Part shown: positions 24,818-33,846 of the stretch, piece by piece | Layout: each line of letters begins with the position of its first letter | Numbering within the stretch: position 1 is the first letter of the stretch | DNA from: Mesorhizobium waimense | GTDB taxonomy: Bacteria > Pseudomonadota > Alphaproteobacteria > Rhizobiales > Rhizobiaceae | Assembly (NCBI RefSeq): GCF_003601975.1 | Contig: NZ_QZWZ01000033.1 | Location: forward strand, 1 to 63,222 | Length of the DNA stretch: 63,222 bases | Direction: 5' to 3' | Notes under the pieces: model-generated | Seen by the model: only the letters and a program-made list of their open reading frames with translations | Databases searched by the model: none | What the model was told of the DNA's origin: nothing | Translations under genes and position numbers: made by a program

Positions 24818-26806
24818 ATGACCTCATACGTAGAAGCCGTGTCCGGACTTCGGCCGAAGATACGGCGCGCCATCATAATGCTTCAGGACATCGTCATGGT
24901 CCTGATCGCGGTGGCGCTCAGCCTGGTTTTGTCGCGCTCGGGCCTGTCGTTCGGGGCGCTGTCTCCCACGGGCCTGGCATGCTGGGCGAGCATCGTCGTT
25001 CTCAGCCATCTGCTGTTCAGATATTGCGGTCTCTACAACACAGTGTGGCGGTTCGCCTCGACGCCCGACTTCTTCAACATCCTGAAGAGCTGCGCGACTT
25101 TGACTGTGCTGCTCTATGGCGCCTCGCTGACGTTTCGTGCCTTCCAGCCGGTGATCGGCCTTAACGAGCGCCAGTTCATCGTCTTCTTCCTGGTCTCCTT
25201 CACCATCATATCGGCGCCTCGGCTCTACTACCGGTTCCTTCGCGACGGCGCGAGCTGGCGCATCCTGGGCCGCGGTACCAACGACGAGCTGATCAAGCAG
25301 GCACTGTTCATCGGCAGGCTGAGCGAGGCCGACGTGATCATCCGTTTCACGCGCACGGCGCAGCCGGCCGAGTATGCCATCGCCGGCATCATGGCCATCG
25401 AGAGCGAGGCGCCGCGGGGTACGCGGATCCAGGGCGTTCCGGTGGTGGCGCTCCGCCCGCGCCTTGTCGAAGTGCTGGAGGAATACGTCAAGGGCACCGA
25501 GAATCTCGACCTGCTGATTTTCGGCAACGGCGTCGAACGCGAGATCGAGGAGTATTCGGAGCTGGTTCGCGTCGCCCGCCACAGCGGCATCGCCGTCGTG
25601 CAGTTCTCCGGCTTCTCGGAGCTTGGGCAGGGCAGCAAGCTGGTTCTCGACGCCGTCGAGATGGAAACGATCCTGCGCCGCTCGACCGTACCTCCCGACA
25701 TCGAGCGCATCGGTGCTTTCGTCAGCGGCAAGCGCGTCCTGGTGACCGGGGGCGCCGGCTCCATCGGCCGCATCCTGGTAAAACGCTCGCTGGAGCTCGG
25801 CGCCGAGGCCGTTCTGGTCGCCGACATCTCGGAGTTCGGCATTTTCCAACTCGACCAGTCCATCGACGAAAAGGACCATGATCGGCTGAAGTGCCGCATC
25901 ATCGATGTCACCGACCGGCGACAGATGACGCGCATCGTCAGCGATTTCAAGCCCGCCATCATCTTCCATGCCGCGGCGCTGAAGCACGTGCCGCTGCTCG
26001 AGGAAAACTGGGAATCGGCAATCCAGACCAACATTTTCGGAACGCTCGCCTGCGCCGAGGTCGCCGCCAAATGCGGAGTGCCGCAGTTCCTGCTTATTTC
26101 GAGCGATAAGGCGGTGGACCCGACCTCGGTGCTCGGTATCACGAAAAGGGCCGCCGAGCAGATCGTCAGTTCCTTGCACGAGACGCACGCTGCCGGGCTC
26201 GGCGGGCGCCGCTCCGGCACCAAGTTCATCGCGGTGCGGTTCGGCAACGTGTTTGGCTCCAACGGCTCCGTGGCGACCATCTTCCAGGCGCAGATCGAGG
26301 CAGGCGGCCCCGTCACCATCACCGACCGGCGCATGACGCGCTATTTCATGACCGTCGCCGAGGCCGTCGACCTTGTCATCATGTCGGCCGCCGATTCCGA
26401 GCGGCGCGAGGGCAAGGACGACTATGCCATCTATATGCTCGACATGGGCAAGCCTGTGCCGATCCTCGAGGTCGCCGAAACCATGATCCGCATGGCCGGC
26501 AAGAGCCCATACACCGACATTCCGATCCGTTTCACCGGCATCAGGCCCGGCGAGAAACTGCACGAAACGCTTCAGGGCGAGAACGAGCAGATCGTCACGC
26601 TCGACATCGCCAAGGTTTTTGGCCTGGGGACCGATATCGTGGAATGGTCGAGGATCCAGGCCGCTCTGACGGCGTTGCAGGCGGCGATGCGGTACCAGGA
26701 CAAGGCTGCCGCGCTTGCCGTGTTGGCGGGACTGCATGAGGCTAGAAAGCCTCCGGTCGAGGCACTGCAGGAAAACAGCCCGAAAACAGTTGGACAAGTA
26801 GGTTAG
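24818..26806 (+). CDS. membrane-bound nucleotide-sugar 4,6-dehydratase (WbpM/CapD-like)
   Basis: The 662-residue protein has four N-terminal membrane helices (about 18-135), a CoA-binding-like Rossmann domain (about 150-290) and a catalytic SDR domain with VTGGAGSIGR (309-318), AAALKHVPLLE (385-395), SSDKAVDP (428-435) and the lysine in GITKRAAEQ (K443). This is the large WbpM type, which acts on UDP-GlcNAc to give the 4-keto-6-deoxy intermediate of UDP-QuiNAc or UDP-FucNAc. The next genes are a phosphoglycosyltransferase and a WbpV-like reductase, the partners of R. etli WreV. Which epimer is made cannot be read from sequence. Confidence 0.87.
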   Translation: MTSYVEAVSGLRPKIRRAIIMLQDIVMVLIAVALSLVLSRSGLSFGALSPTGLACWASIVVLSHLLFRYCGLYNTVWRFASTPDFFNILKSCATLTVLLYGASLTFRAFQPVIGLNERQFIVFFLVSFTIISAPRLYYRFLRDGASWRILGRGTNDELIKQALFIGRLSEADVIIRFTRTAQPAEYAIAGIMAIESEAPRGTRIQGVPVVALRPRLVEVLEEYVKGTENLDLLIFGNGVEREIEEYSELVRVARHSGIAVVQFSGFSELGQGSKLVLDAVEMETILRRSTVPPDIERIGAFVSGKRVLVTGGAGSIGRILVKRSLELGAEAVLVADISEFGIFQLDQSIDEKDHDRLKCRIIDVTDRRQMTRIVSDFKPAIIFHAAALKHVPLLEENWESAIQTNIFGTLACAEVAAKCGVPQFLLISSDKAVDPTSVLGITKRAAEQIVSSLHETHAAGLGGRRSGTKFIAVRFGNVFGSNGSVATIFQAQIEAGGPVTITDRRMTRYFMTVAEAVDLVIMSAADSERREGKDDYAIYMLDMGKPVPILEVAETMIRMAGKSPYTDIPIRFTGIRPGEKLHETLQGENEQIVTLDIAKVFGLGTDIVEWSRIQAALTALQAAMRYQDKAAALAVLAGLHEARKPPVEALQENSPKTVGQVG

Positions 26807-26910
26807 ACCTGTTCCGCGCGACGACGATTGGCTATTGAAGCGCGCATTGGTTTCTATCTGGCATTCGATTGCGCCGGATCTCTCGGCTATCGACCGCGGA
26901 GCAACATCGA

Positions 26911-27456
26911 ATGACCCTGAAAGTGCCAAAGCGGGTCTTCGATCTCGTGATTGCAGCCTCGATGCTGGTGGCGACATCCCCTGTCCTGCTTATCGCCATG
27001 CTGGCTGTTAAGGCATCGTCGCCAGGGCCGGCGCTGTTTTCCCAGGTCCGGGTCGGGCAGGGCGGTACGCCTTTTCGCTGTCACAAGCTGAGAACGATGC
27101 ATCAGGGAACGCCGTCCTTACCCACACATGAGGCGCCGGCGCATTCCGTCACCGCCGTCGGCAGGATTTTGCGCAGGACCAAGATCGACGAGTTGCCGCA
27201 GCTCTGGAACGTGCTGAAAGGCGAGATGAGCCTGGTCGGGCCGCGCCCGTGCCTGCCCACGCAGACGGAACTGATCGGGCACCGCGAGGCGTTGGGCGTG
27301 CTGCAGGCGCTCCCCGGCATAACCGGCCTCGCCCAGGTCATGGGCATCGACATGTCGGACCCGAAGCTCTGCGCCGAAACCGATGCAGCCTATCTCGATA
27401 CGGCCTCGATCGGCGGCGATCTCGGGATATTGTTTCGGACGATCTATCGGGGCTGA
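26911..27456 (+). CDS. initiating sugar-1-phosphate transferase (small monotopic PGT)
   Basis: A 181-residue protein reduced to the catalytic core of the WbaP/PglC/WcaJ superfamily. It has one N-terminal hydrophobic hairpin (about 8-34), FSQVRVGQGGTPF (43-55), the KLRTM segment (59-63), the catalytic Asp-Glu in RTKIDELPQLWN (D93/E94) and LVGPRP (108-113). It would transfer a sugar-1-phosphate, here probably QuiNAc or FucNAc, to undecaprenyl phosphate to start O-antigen assembly. The ATG at 26911 fits the start of the hydrophobic segment; an upstream in-frame start adds 14 residues with no family match. Confidence 0.88.
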   Translation: MTLKVPKRVFDLVIAASMLVATSPVLLIAMLAVKASSPGPALFSQVRVGQGGTPFRCHKLRTMHQGTPSLPTHEAPAHSVTAVGRILRRTKIDELPQLWNVLKGEMSLVGPRPCLPTQTELIGHREALGVLQALPGITGLAQVMGIDMSDPKLCAETDAAYLDTASIGGDLGILFRTIYRG

Positions 27457-27475
27457 TCACCAACGCAGGTTTGGA

Positions 27476-28405
27476 TCAGGCTCCGAACCTGCTGCGCCTG
27501 GCCATCTCGGCCAGCTGTTCGAGCGTGTCGGTTTCCGGCGCCCAGCCTTGCGAAACAAGCAGCGACGGATCGCAGATCTGCGTTGCGGTCATGGTCTCCC
27601 AGGCGTTGCCCTTGCCCAACAAGGACTCGGCCGCCCGCATCGGCGCTCCGGGCATGGAAAACAGGCGCACCGGCCGTTCGAAGCCTCGCCGAAAGGCGGT
27701 GATGATCTCCGAAATCCGGCTGGGGCGGTGATCGCCGGCGACATAGATGGGGTCAAGCGGTGTGTCCCTGGCCAACAGGTGCAGCACCGCACGTGCGGCC
27801 GCTTCACAGGATATCAGCGAGCGGACCCCCGTCAGTGCGGCCGTTGGCAGCGGCAGGGCGGTGTCGGCCAGCCGCATCAGCGCCGCCAGGTTTCCCTTCA
27901 TGCCCTCGCCATGGACGGGCGGCAGGCGCAGCATAGCGGCGTCGGAGCGGCCTGCCGACCTATAGGCGTCCAGCGTCCTGATCTCGCCTTCGCGTTTCGA
28001 ACGCCCATAGGCGCATTGCGGGGCAGGGGTTGTTGTCTCGCCTATGGTGCCGCTGAAGCCGGGACCAGCCACCGCTCGGATCGACGACAGATAGATGAAG
28101 CGTCCGCCGGCCTGAAGGGCCGCGGCGCGCGCCAGCCGTCCGGTCAGTTCCGCGTTGGCCTTCAGGTAGTCGGCATCGCTTGCGTTGCGGTCATTGTTCA
28201 GGGCGGCACAATGAACGACATGCGTGACGTCCTGCATGATGGCCAGGAACGCTTCGGCCGGCGCGTCAGGGTCCGGCAGCAGGACGGCATCGCTTGTCGG
28301 TTCGCGATGACGGGAGGCGATCCGCACCTCGAACCCGGCTTCGCGTAGCTGTTGCACGACGGGGCGTCCGATAAACCCCGTCGCGCCCGTGACCAGCACT
28401 TTCAT
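27476..28405 (-). CDS. NAD-dependent sugar epimerase/4-reductase (WbpV/WreQ-like)
   Basis: A 309-residue extended SDR with GATGFIG (7-13), VVHCAALNND (63-72), the SSIRAVAG stretch (107-114) and catalytic Y133/K137 in CAYGRSK. This short type, without the longer GalE C-terminus, is common as the C4 reductase acting after WbpM-like dehydratases. It converges with the phosphoglycosyltransferase (20-base gap) and lies 18 bases beyond the Wzy/WaaL-like gene on the same strand. The assignment as a QuiNAc/FucNAc 4-reductase rests on context. Confidence 0.8.
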   Translation of the reverse strand: MKVLVTGATGFIGRPVVQQLREAGFEVRIASRHREPTSDAVLLPDPDAPAEAFLAIMQDVTHVVHCAALNNDRNASDADYLKANAELTGRLARAAALQAGGRFIYLSSIRAVAGPGFSGTIGETTTPAPQCAYGRSKREGEIRTLDAYRSAGRSDAAMLRLPPVHGEGMKGNLAALMRLADTALPLPTAALTGVRSLISCEAAARAVLHLLARDTPLDPIYVAGDHRPSRISEIITAFRRGFERPVRLFSMPGAPMRAAESLLGKGNAWETMTATQICDPSLLVSQGWAPETDTLEQLAEMARRSRFGA

Positions 28406-28423
28406 TGCTTTGTCCGAAATTTG

Positions 28424-29707
28424 TCAGCCAACTGCTGTTGCCGCGGAAAGCGCAGGTTCCTCGGGCAATGCCTGCTGGCGCCCCGAGGCAAGATATGTCC
28501 CGCAGACCAGGAACACCATCAAGGTCGAATCGAGGATATCATGGCCGATCAGGATGCCGGTCAGCCCGCCGATCAGATAGGTGATCACGGTAACAACGAT
28601 CATCGTTGCGCCAAAGCGCTCCAACGGATCGGTGCTGATGCGCAACACCCTCGCCGCATTTCTTGCGGCAACCACGAATATGGCCGCGAGCGCGATGGCG
28701 CCCAGAATTCCAGCCTCGACCATGACCGTCAGGAAGCCGTTGTGGAAATGGCTGAAGCCGCGGTCCATGCCGAACTGGTCCTGGAAACCCTGATGCATGA
28801 GGTCACGGCTGGCGGCGATGCCATGTCCGAAAATCGGCATCTCGCGGAATGCGCCAAGGCCGATCTGCCAAAGCGCCACGCGCAGCCCAAGCGCCGTCGA
28901 GTGGTCGCCCTTGGTGTTCAGCGCATCCCAGTCGCTGAACAGGAAATCGGTGCGCTCCAATATGATGGGAAAGCCGACCACCACGATCACCAGGCCGATC
29001 CCGGCGGCGATCAGCAGCAGGCGCATCGAATTCTTGCCGGTGAGCTTGCGCCGGTTGATCAGAAGTACGGCAATGCCGGCTATCAGCATGGCCAGCCAGA
29101 TGATGCGCGAACCCGAACAGACAATCGCGACAGCGCCAGCCAGCGCCGCTAAGATCAACGACTTCCAAGCCCTCTCTATGCCCGACACGGCGCCGGCCAG
29201 GCACATCATGACGCTGAGACAGGCGACGGTCGCGAATACGATCGCATTTCCCGCCCCGCCTTCAGCCCTCATGCCAAGCCAGTAATATTGCACGATGGCC
29301 AAGGCCAGGGCGCCAAAACATGCCGCCAGGCTGGCCAGCACGACAATGCGCACAAGCGTGGCTTTTTCGGTAATGCTCCAGGTCGAGTAGGAGATGGGGA
29401 AAAACAGCAAGGTTATCAGCGGCAGGAAATAGACCGCGTCGGCCCTGAGCGTGTTGTTGACGATCGAAGCGAGGATCATCGCAGCGCAATAGGCATAGAT
29501 CGCTACGGTCATGGCCAGCATCGGCCGGTCGACGTTGAAGCGCCGACGCTTCACGGCGAGCAGCGGGACGGACCACAGGGCGCCGCCGCTGAACACGAAG
29601 CTGACCACCGATCCCAGAACCGGCGGAGAAAAGAAGCAGACGATGGAGAAGTAGATGTTGATCTGCGAAGGCGTGAGGTGACGTCTTATGGATGAAAGCC
29701 GGTTCAA
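28424..29707 (-). CDS. O-antigen polymerase/ligase family membrane protein
   Basis: A 427-residue polytopic protein with about ten to twelve hydrophobic helices. A large loop near residues 255-310 contains LGLRVALWQIGLGAFREMP and FGHGIAAS, then a HFHNGFLTVMVEAG segment. This loop pattern, with H-N-x-F/Y-L followed by a helix, is typical of the Wzy_C/WaaL family. In an ABC-exported O-antigen system a Wzy polymerase is not expected, so WaaL-type ligation to lipid A-core is the more economical reading; family members are too divergent to separate by eye. It is transcribed toward the reductase gene. Confidence 0.8.
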   Translation of the reverse strand: MNRLSSIRRHLTPSQINIYFSIVCFFSPPVLGSVVSFVFSGGALWSVPLLAVKRRRFNVDRPMLAMTVAIYAYCAAMILASIVNNTLRADAVYFLPLITLLFFPISYSTWSITEKATLVRIVVLASLAACFGALALAIVQYYWLGMRAEGGAGNAIVFATVACLSVMMCLAGAVSGIERAWKSLILAALAGAVAIVCSGSRIIWLAMLIAGIAVLLINRRKLTGKNSMRLLLIAAGIGLVIVVVGFPIILERTDFLFSDWDALNTKGDHSTALGLRVALWQIGLGAFREMPIFGHGIAASRDLMHQGFQDQFGMDRGFSHFHNGFLTVMVEAGILGAIALAAIFVVAARNAARVLRISTDPLERFGATMIVVTVITYLIGGLTGILIGHDILDSTLMVFLVCGTYLASGRQQALPEEPALSAATAVG

Positions 29708-30198
29708 TGCTCTGGTTCACAATTGCGGGGGTTGGGGAACGCTGCTTTCTGGTGGCAGCAAACAAGATCACCTTCGAAAATCCACGCGCCACGGGGCGGC
29801 CGCTGGCCATCTTCTACGTCCGGTATAGCGGCTGGGTCCGATCTTCGATAGTGCGGCGAGGCCCGGCTCCTCATCAAAAATCGCCTGCATGGCCTTTACG
29901 CCCCGTGACATCAGCCTGTCGCCGGGTGGCATCTTGCGGCGGCAATAGTTTTTCGCTGCCTTTCAGGCTCATCAACCAGTTAGGCAGGAATTTCCGGTTT
30001 TTAAGCTTTGTGTGGAAAATTCATTCTCTATCCGCCCGGTAGCGGACCTCTACGGCATTGTTCCCGGCAATGGCGATCTGCTAGAACGCCGGCACGAAAT
30101 CATAATGTCCAGACGTGAAGCTTGAACCGGGCTGTTGAAAAACTGCGCCTGACGCGTCGATGCAAGGTCTGGATGGCACGAGAGAACGCTCACAGTCC
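29708..30198. other. intergenic spacer between divergent O-antigen and cysD genes, no gene recognised
   Basis: About 490 bases. No family-like reading frame was found on either strand; it contains an A+T-rich stretch near 29990-30030 and one weak sigma-70-like promoter toward cysD. No SAM, cysteine or other riboswitch fold was recognised. It marks the right edge of the polysaccharide locus. Confidence 0.6.
30058..30086 (+). promoter_or_regulatory. possible promoter of cysD
   Basis: TTGTTC and CTAGAA separated by 17 bases, about 110 bases ahead of the cysD start. The match to the housekeeping consensus is only moderate and no start-site data exist, so this is tentative. Confidence 0.25.
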
Positions 30199-31104
30199 AT
30201 GAATATCACGCTAACGCACCTGCAGCGGCTTGAGGCCGAATCCATCCACATCTTCCGCGAGGTCGCGGCGGCGTTCAGCAAGCCGGTCATGCTCTATTCG
30301 GTGGGCAAGGATTCCTCGGTGCTGATGCATCTGGCGATGAAGGCGTTCTATCCCGCCAAGCCGCCTTTTCCTTTTCTCCACGTCGACACGACCTGGAAGT
30401 TCCGCGAGATGATCACCTTTCGCGATCAAATGGCGCAAAAGCTCGGCTTCGACCTTCTGGTCCATGTCAACGAAGACGGCGTGCGCGACAACATCAATCC
30501 CTTCGACCATGGCTCCAACACCCACACCCATGTGATGAAGACCGTGGCGCTGCGCCAGGCGCTCGACAAATACGGCTTCGACGCGGCCTTCGGCGGCGCC
30601 CGCCGCGACGAGGAGAAGTCGCGCGCCAAGGAGCGCATCTTTTCCTTCCGCAACGCCCAGCATGCCTGGGATCCGAAGAACCAGCGGCCGGAGATGTGGA
30701 AGATATTCAACACCCGCATCGCATCAGGGGAATCGATCCGCGTGTTCCCGTTGTCGAACTGGACCGAGCTCGATATCTGGCAGTACATTCTGCAGGAAAA
30801 CATCCCGATCGTGCCGCTCTATTTCGCCAAGGAGCGCCCGGTCGTCGAGCGCGACGGCATGCTAATCTTGAAGGACGACGACCGCATGCAATTGCGACCG
30901 GGCGAAACCGTGGAGAACCGGCTGGTGCGCTTCCGCACCCTTGGCTGCTATCCGCTGACCGGCGCCATCGAATCCGACGCCGACACACTGGAAGCCATTG
31001 TTGGCGAGATGCTGACGGCGCGTACCTCCGAGCGCCAGGGCCGCCTCATCGACCGCGATGAAGCCGGCTCCATGGAAAAGAAGAAGCGCGAAGGGTATTT
31101 CTGA
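30199..31104 (+). CDS. cysD: sulfate adenylyltransferase subunit 2
   Basis: The 301-residue CysD uses ATP and sulfate to form APS, with CysN supplying GTP-driven energy. The PP-loop reads YSVGKDSSV (33-41). HVDTTWKFREM, the GARRDEEKSRAKER block and the W-T-E-L-D-I-W-Q segment near 190 are all conserved. The ATG opens at MNITLTHLQRLEAESIHI, the normal CysD start; an upstream in-frame start would add 13 unrelated residues. cysNC follows after two bases. In rhizobia the same enzyme pair is also called NodPQ when it feeds Nod-factor sulfation, but no nod genes are seen here. Confidence 0.96.
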   Translation: MNITLTHLQRLEAESIHIFREVAAAFSKPVMLYSVGKDSSVLMHLAMKAFYPAKPPFPFLHVDTTWKFREMITFRDQMAQKLGFDLLVHVNEDGVRDNINPFDHGSNTHTHVMKTVALRQALDKYGFDAAFGGARRDEEKSRAKERIFSFRNAQHAWDPKNQRPEMWKIFNTRIASGESIRVFPLSNWTELDIWQYILQENIPIVPLYFAKERPVVERDGMLILKDDDRMQLRPGETVENRLVRFRTLGCYPLTGAIESDADTLEAIVGEMLTARTSERQGRLIDRDEAGSMEKKKREGYF

Positions 31105-31106
31105 GC

Positions 31107-33044
31107 ATGCGCCACCTCCTGGCCAAGAGCCTCGCCGCGACCGACAGCATCCGCGAATACATGGCGGCGCAAGAGAAGAAGTCACTGCTGCGCTTCCTCA
31201 CCTGCGGCTCCGTCGACGACGGCAAGTCGACCCTGATCGGCCGCCTGCTGTCCGACACCAAGCAGATTTTCGAGGACCAACTCGCCGCTCTCGAGCGCGA
31301 TTCGCGCAAGCACGGCACCACCGGCGACGACATCGACTTCGCGCTCCTGGTCGACGGCCTCGAGGCCGAGCGCGAGCAGGGCATCACCATCGACGTTGCC
31401 TATCGCTTCTTCGCCACGCCGAAGCGCAAGTTCATCGTCGCCGACACGCCCGGCCATGAGCAATACACGCGCAACATGGCGACCGGCGCCTCGACCGCCG
31501 ATCTCGCCATCGTGCTGATCGACGCACGCCAGGGCGTGCTGCGCCAGACCAGGCGCCATTCGATCATCGCCTCGCTGCTCGGCATCCGCCACATCGTGCT
31601 CGCCGTCAACAAGATCGACCTCGTCGGTTTCGACCACGGCGTCTTCGATCGCATTGTCGAAGACTACAGGCAATTCTCGCAAGAGCTCGGCTTCCAAACG
31701 ATCGTGCCGATCCCGATGTCGGCGCGCTACGGCGACAACGTCACCGGCCGCTCCGACAAGACGAAATGGTATTCCGGCCCGACGCTGATCGAGCATCTCG
31801 AAAACGTGTCGGTCGACGAAGCCGCCGCCGAACTGCCGTTCCGTTTCCCGGTGCAGTACGTCAACCGCCCCAATCTCGACTTCCGCGGCTTTGCCGGTAC
31901 CATCGCGTCCGGCACGGTTGCGCAGGGCGACGAGGTCGTCGTCGCCAAATCCGGCAAATCGTCGCGTGTCAGGCGCATCGTCGCGCATGGCGGCGATCTC
32001 AGCCAGGCGGTTGCCGGCCAGGCCATCACCTTGGTTCTCGACGACGAGGTCGAGGTCTCGCGCGGCAACATGCTGGTGTCGCCCGCGGCGCGGCCGCAGG
32101 TCGCCGACCAGTTCGCCGCCAACATCGTCTGGTTCGATGAACACGCTCTGCTGCCCGGCCGCTCCTACATCCTGCGCACCGAGACCGACCAGACCAGCGC
32201 CACCGTCACCGACCTGAAGTACCGCGTCAACGTCAACGATTTTGCCCATGAGGCGGCGAAGTCGCTGGAGATGAACGAAGTCGGTATCTGCAACATCTCG
32301 ACCCGGTCACCGATTGCCTTCGACACCTTTGCCGAGAACCGCACCACCGGCGCGTTCATCCTGATCGACCGCATCACCAACGCCACCGTCGGCGCCGGCA
32401 TGATCCTGCATTCGCTGCGCCGCGCCGAAAACATCCACTGGCAGTCGCTCGATGTCGGCAAGCATGGCCGCTCCGACCTGAAGAACCAGCGCCCCGCCGT
32501 GTTCTGGTTCACCGGGCTTTCTGGCTCGGGCAAGTCGACCATCGCCAATCTGTTCGAGAAGAAGCTCTTCGCCTCGGGCCGCCACACCTACATCCTGGAT
32601 GGCGACAATGTTCGCCACGGCCTCAACCGCGATCTCGGTTTCACCGATGCCGACCGCGTCGAAAACATCCGCCGCGTCGCCGAAGTCGCGCGCCTGATGG
32701 CCGACGCCGGGCTGATCGTCATCGTATCCTTCATCTCGCCCTTCAGCGCCGAGCGGCGCATGGCGCGCGAATTGATGGCCGACGGCGAATTCATCGAGGT
32801 GTTCGTCGACACGCCGTTCGAGGAATGCGCCAGGCGCGATCCGAAGGGCCTTTACGCGCGGGCGCTGAATGGCGAGATCAAGAATTTCACCGGTGTCGAT
32901 TCACCGTATGAAGCTCCGGAAAAACCCGAAATCCATCTCAAGACACTCGGCAAGTCGGCCGAGGAGATGGTAGAGGCCCTGGAACTCTGGCTGAACGAGC
33001 GCGACATTGCCGAAGACCAATACGACAACGGTGGCGGTATCTGA
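31107..33044 (+). CDS. cysNC: sulfate adenylyltransferase subunit 1 / APS kinase fusion
   Basis: The 645-residue fusion makes APS and then PAPS. The GTPase part has CGSVDDGKS (33-41), GITIDVAYR (92-100), DTPGHEQY (113-120) and NKIDLV (168-173), followed by EF-Tu-like beta-barrel domains. The APS kinase domain starts near residue 460 with WFTGLSGSGKST and continues with LDGDNVRHGLN, RRVAEVARLMADAG and FVDTPFEECARRDPKGLYA. The NodQ/CysNC fusion is usual in rhizobia. It is coupled to cysD (2-base gap), and cysQ overlaps or abuts its end. Confidence 0.96.
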   Translation: MRHLLAKSLAATDSIREYMAAQEKKSLLRFLTCGSVDDGKSTLIGRLLSDTKQIFEDQLAALERDSRKHGTTGDDIDFALLVDGLEAEREQGITIDVAYRFFATPKRKFIVADTPGHEQYTRNMATGASTADLAIVLIDARQGVLRQTRRHSIIASLLGIRHIVLAVNKIDLVGFDHGVFDRIVEDYRQFSQELGFQTIVPIPMSARYGDNVTGRSDKTKWYSGPTLIEHLENVSVDEAAAELPFRFPVQYVNRPNLDFRGFAGTIASGTVAQGDEVVVAKSGKSSRVRRIVAHGGDLSQAVAGQAITLVLDDEVEVSRGNMLVSPAARPQVADQFAANIVWFDEHALLPGRSYILRTETDQTSATVTDLKYRVNVNDFAHEAAKSLEMNEVGICNISTRSPIAFDTFAENRTTGAFILIDRITNATVGAGMILHSLRRAENIHWQSLDVGKHGRSDLKNQRPAVFWFTGLSGSGKSTIANLFEKKLFASGRHTYILDGDNVRHGLNRDLGFTDADRVENIRRVAEVARLMADAGLIVIVSFISPFSAERRMARELMADGEFIEVFVDTPFEECARRDPKGLYARALNGEIKNFTGVDSPYEAPEKPEIHLKTLGKSAEEMVEALELWLNERDIAEDQYDNGGGI

Positions 33045-33843
33045 CGACGAAGCAATGCTCGGCGTATTCGAGCGCCTTGCGCTTGCAGCCGGTCGCGAGG
33101 TTATGCGCGTCTTTCATGAGGGCTGCGCCGTCGATCGAAAGTCCGACAGTTCGCCGGTGACCGAAGCCGATCGCGAGAGCGAGAAGATCATCCTCGCCGG
33201 CCTGCGCGCCGCATTTACGGAAATTCCTTGCGTGGCCGAGGAGGAAGCCTCGGCCGGCGTCATGCCGGGCGATCTCGGCGACGCCTTCTTCCTGATCGAT
33301 CCGCTCGACGGCACCAAGGAATTCGTCAACCGCAGGACCGATTTCACCGTCAACATTGCGCTCATTCGCCACGGCGTGCCGGAAGTCGGCGTCGTCTTCG
33401 CGCCCTGCACCGGGCGCTTCTTCTCGGGACGGCCGGGCAGGGCGGAAGCAATCGAAGTCGATGGCGACTACAAGATCGTCGGCCGCCGGCCGATCTCGGC
33501 ACGACCGGCCGCTGATCCGCCGGCCGTCGTTGCCAGCCGCTCCCACAACACGCCGGAAACCGACGCCTTCATCCGTGATCTCGGCGCCGCGGAGATCGTC
33601 TCGGTCGGCTCGTCGCTGAAATTCTGCCTCGTCGCGGCGGCCGAGGCCGATATCTATCCGCGCTTCGGCCGCACCATGGAATGGGACACGGCCGCGGGCG
33701 ATGCAGTGTTGCGCGCCGCCGGCGGCGTGACGCGTACGCTGGACGGCAAGCCGCTGGCCTATGGCAAACGCAGGCAGGCTGACGACGCTGATTTCGCCAA
33801 CCCGCATTTCATCGCCAGCGGGAAGGGCGCCGGCGCAGCCTGA
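33007..33843 (+). CDS. cysQ: 3'(2'),5'-bisphosphate nucleotidase
   Basis: An inositol-monophosphatase-fold enzyme of up to 278 residues that recycles PAP or trims PAPS. It shows SPVTEADRESE (residues 38-48), the metal site EEEA followed by IDPLDGTKEF, and the C-terminal EWDTAAGDAVL. The start is uncertain: a TTG at 33007 overlaps cysNC by 38 bases, a GTG lies at 33031, and an ATG at 33055 would begin MLGVFERLAL eleven bases after the cysNC stop. The conserved fold is complete from any of these. It ends three bases before the convergent aminotransferase. Confidence 0.92.
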   Translation: MPKTNTTTVAVSDDEAMLGVFERLALAAGREVMRVFHEGCAVDRKSDSSPVTEADRESEKIILAGLRAAFTEIPCVAEEEASAGVMPGDLGDAFFLIDPLDGTKEFVNRRTDFTVNIALIRHGVPEVGVVFAPCTGRFFSGRPGRAEAIEVDGDYKIVGRRPISARPAADPPAVVASRSHNTPETDAFIRDLGAAEIVSVGSSLKFCLVAAAEADIYPRFGRTMEWDTAAGDAVLRAAGGVTRTLDGKPLAYGKRRQADDADFANPHFIASGKGAGAA

Positions 33844-33846
33844 AGG

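Noticed and set aside
24824..26977. Very long (717-codon) minus-strand open frame
   Set aside because: Antisense to the WbpM-like gene; high third-position GC of the real gene opens the opposite strand. The His/Asp/Arg-rich product matches no family.
30058..30198. Riboswitch or CysB-type site ahead of cysD
   Set aside because: No conserved SAM riboswitch core or clear repeated operator could be recognised by eye.
30199..33044. cysD-cysNC as symbiotic nodPQ
   Set aside because: No nod box, nodABC or other symbiotic genes are nearby, and cysQ follows, which fits general sulfate assimilation.
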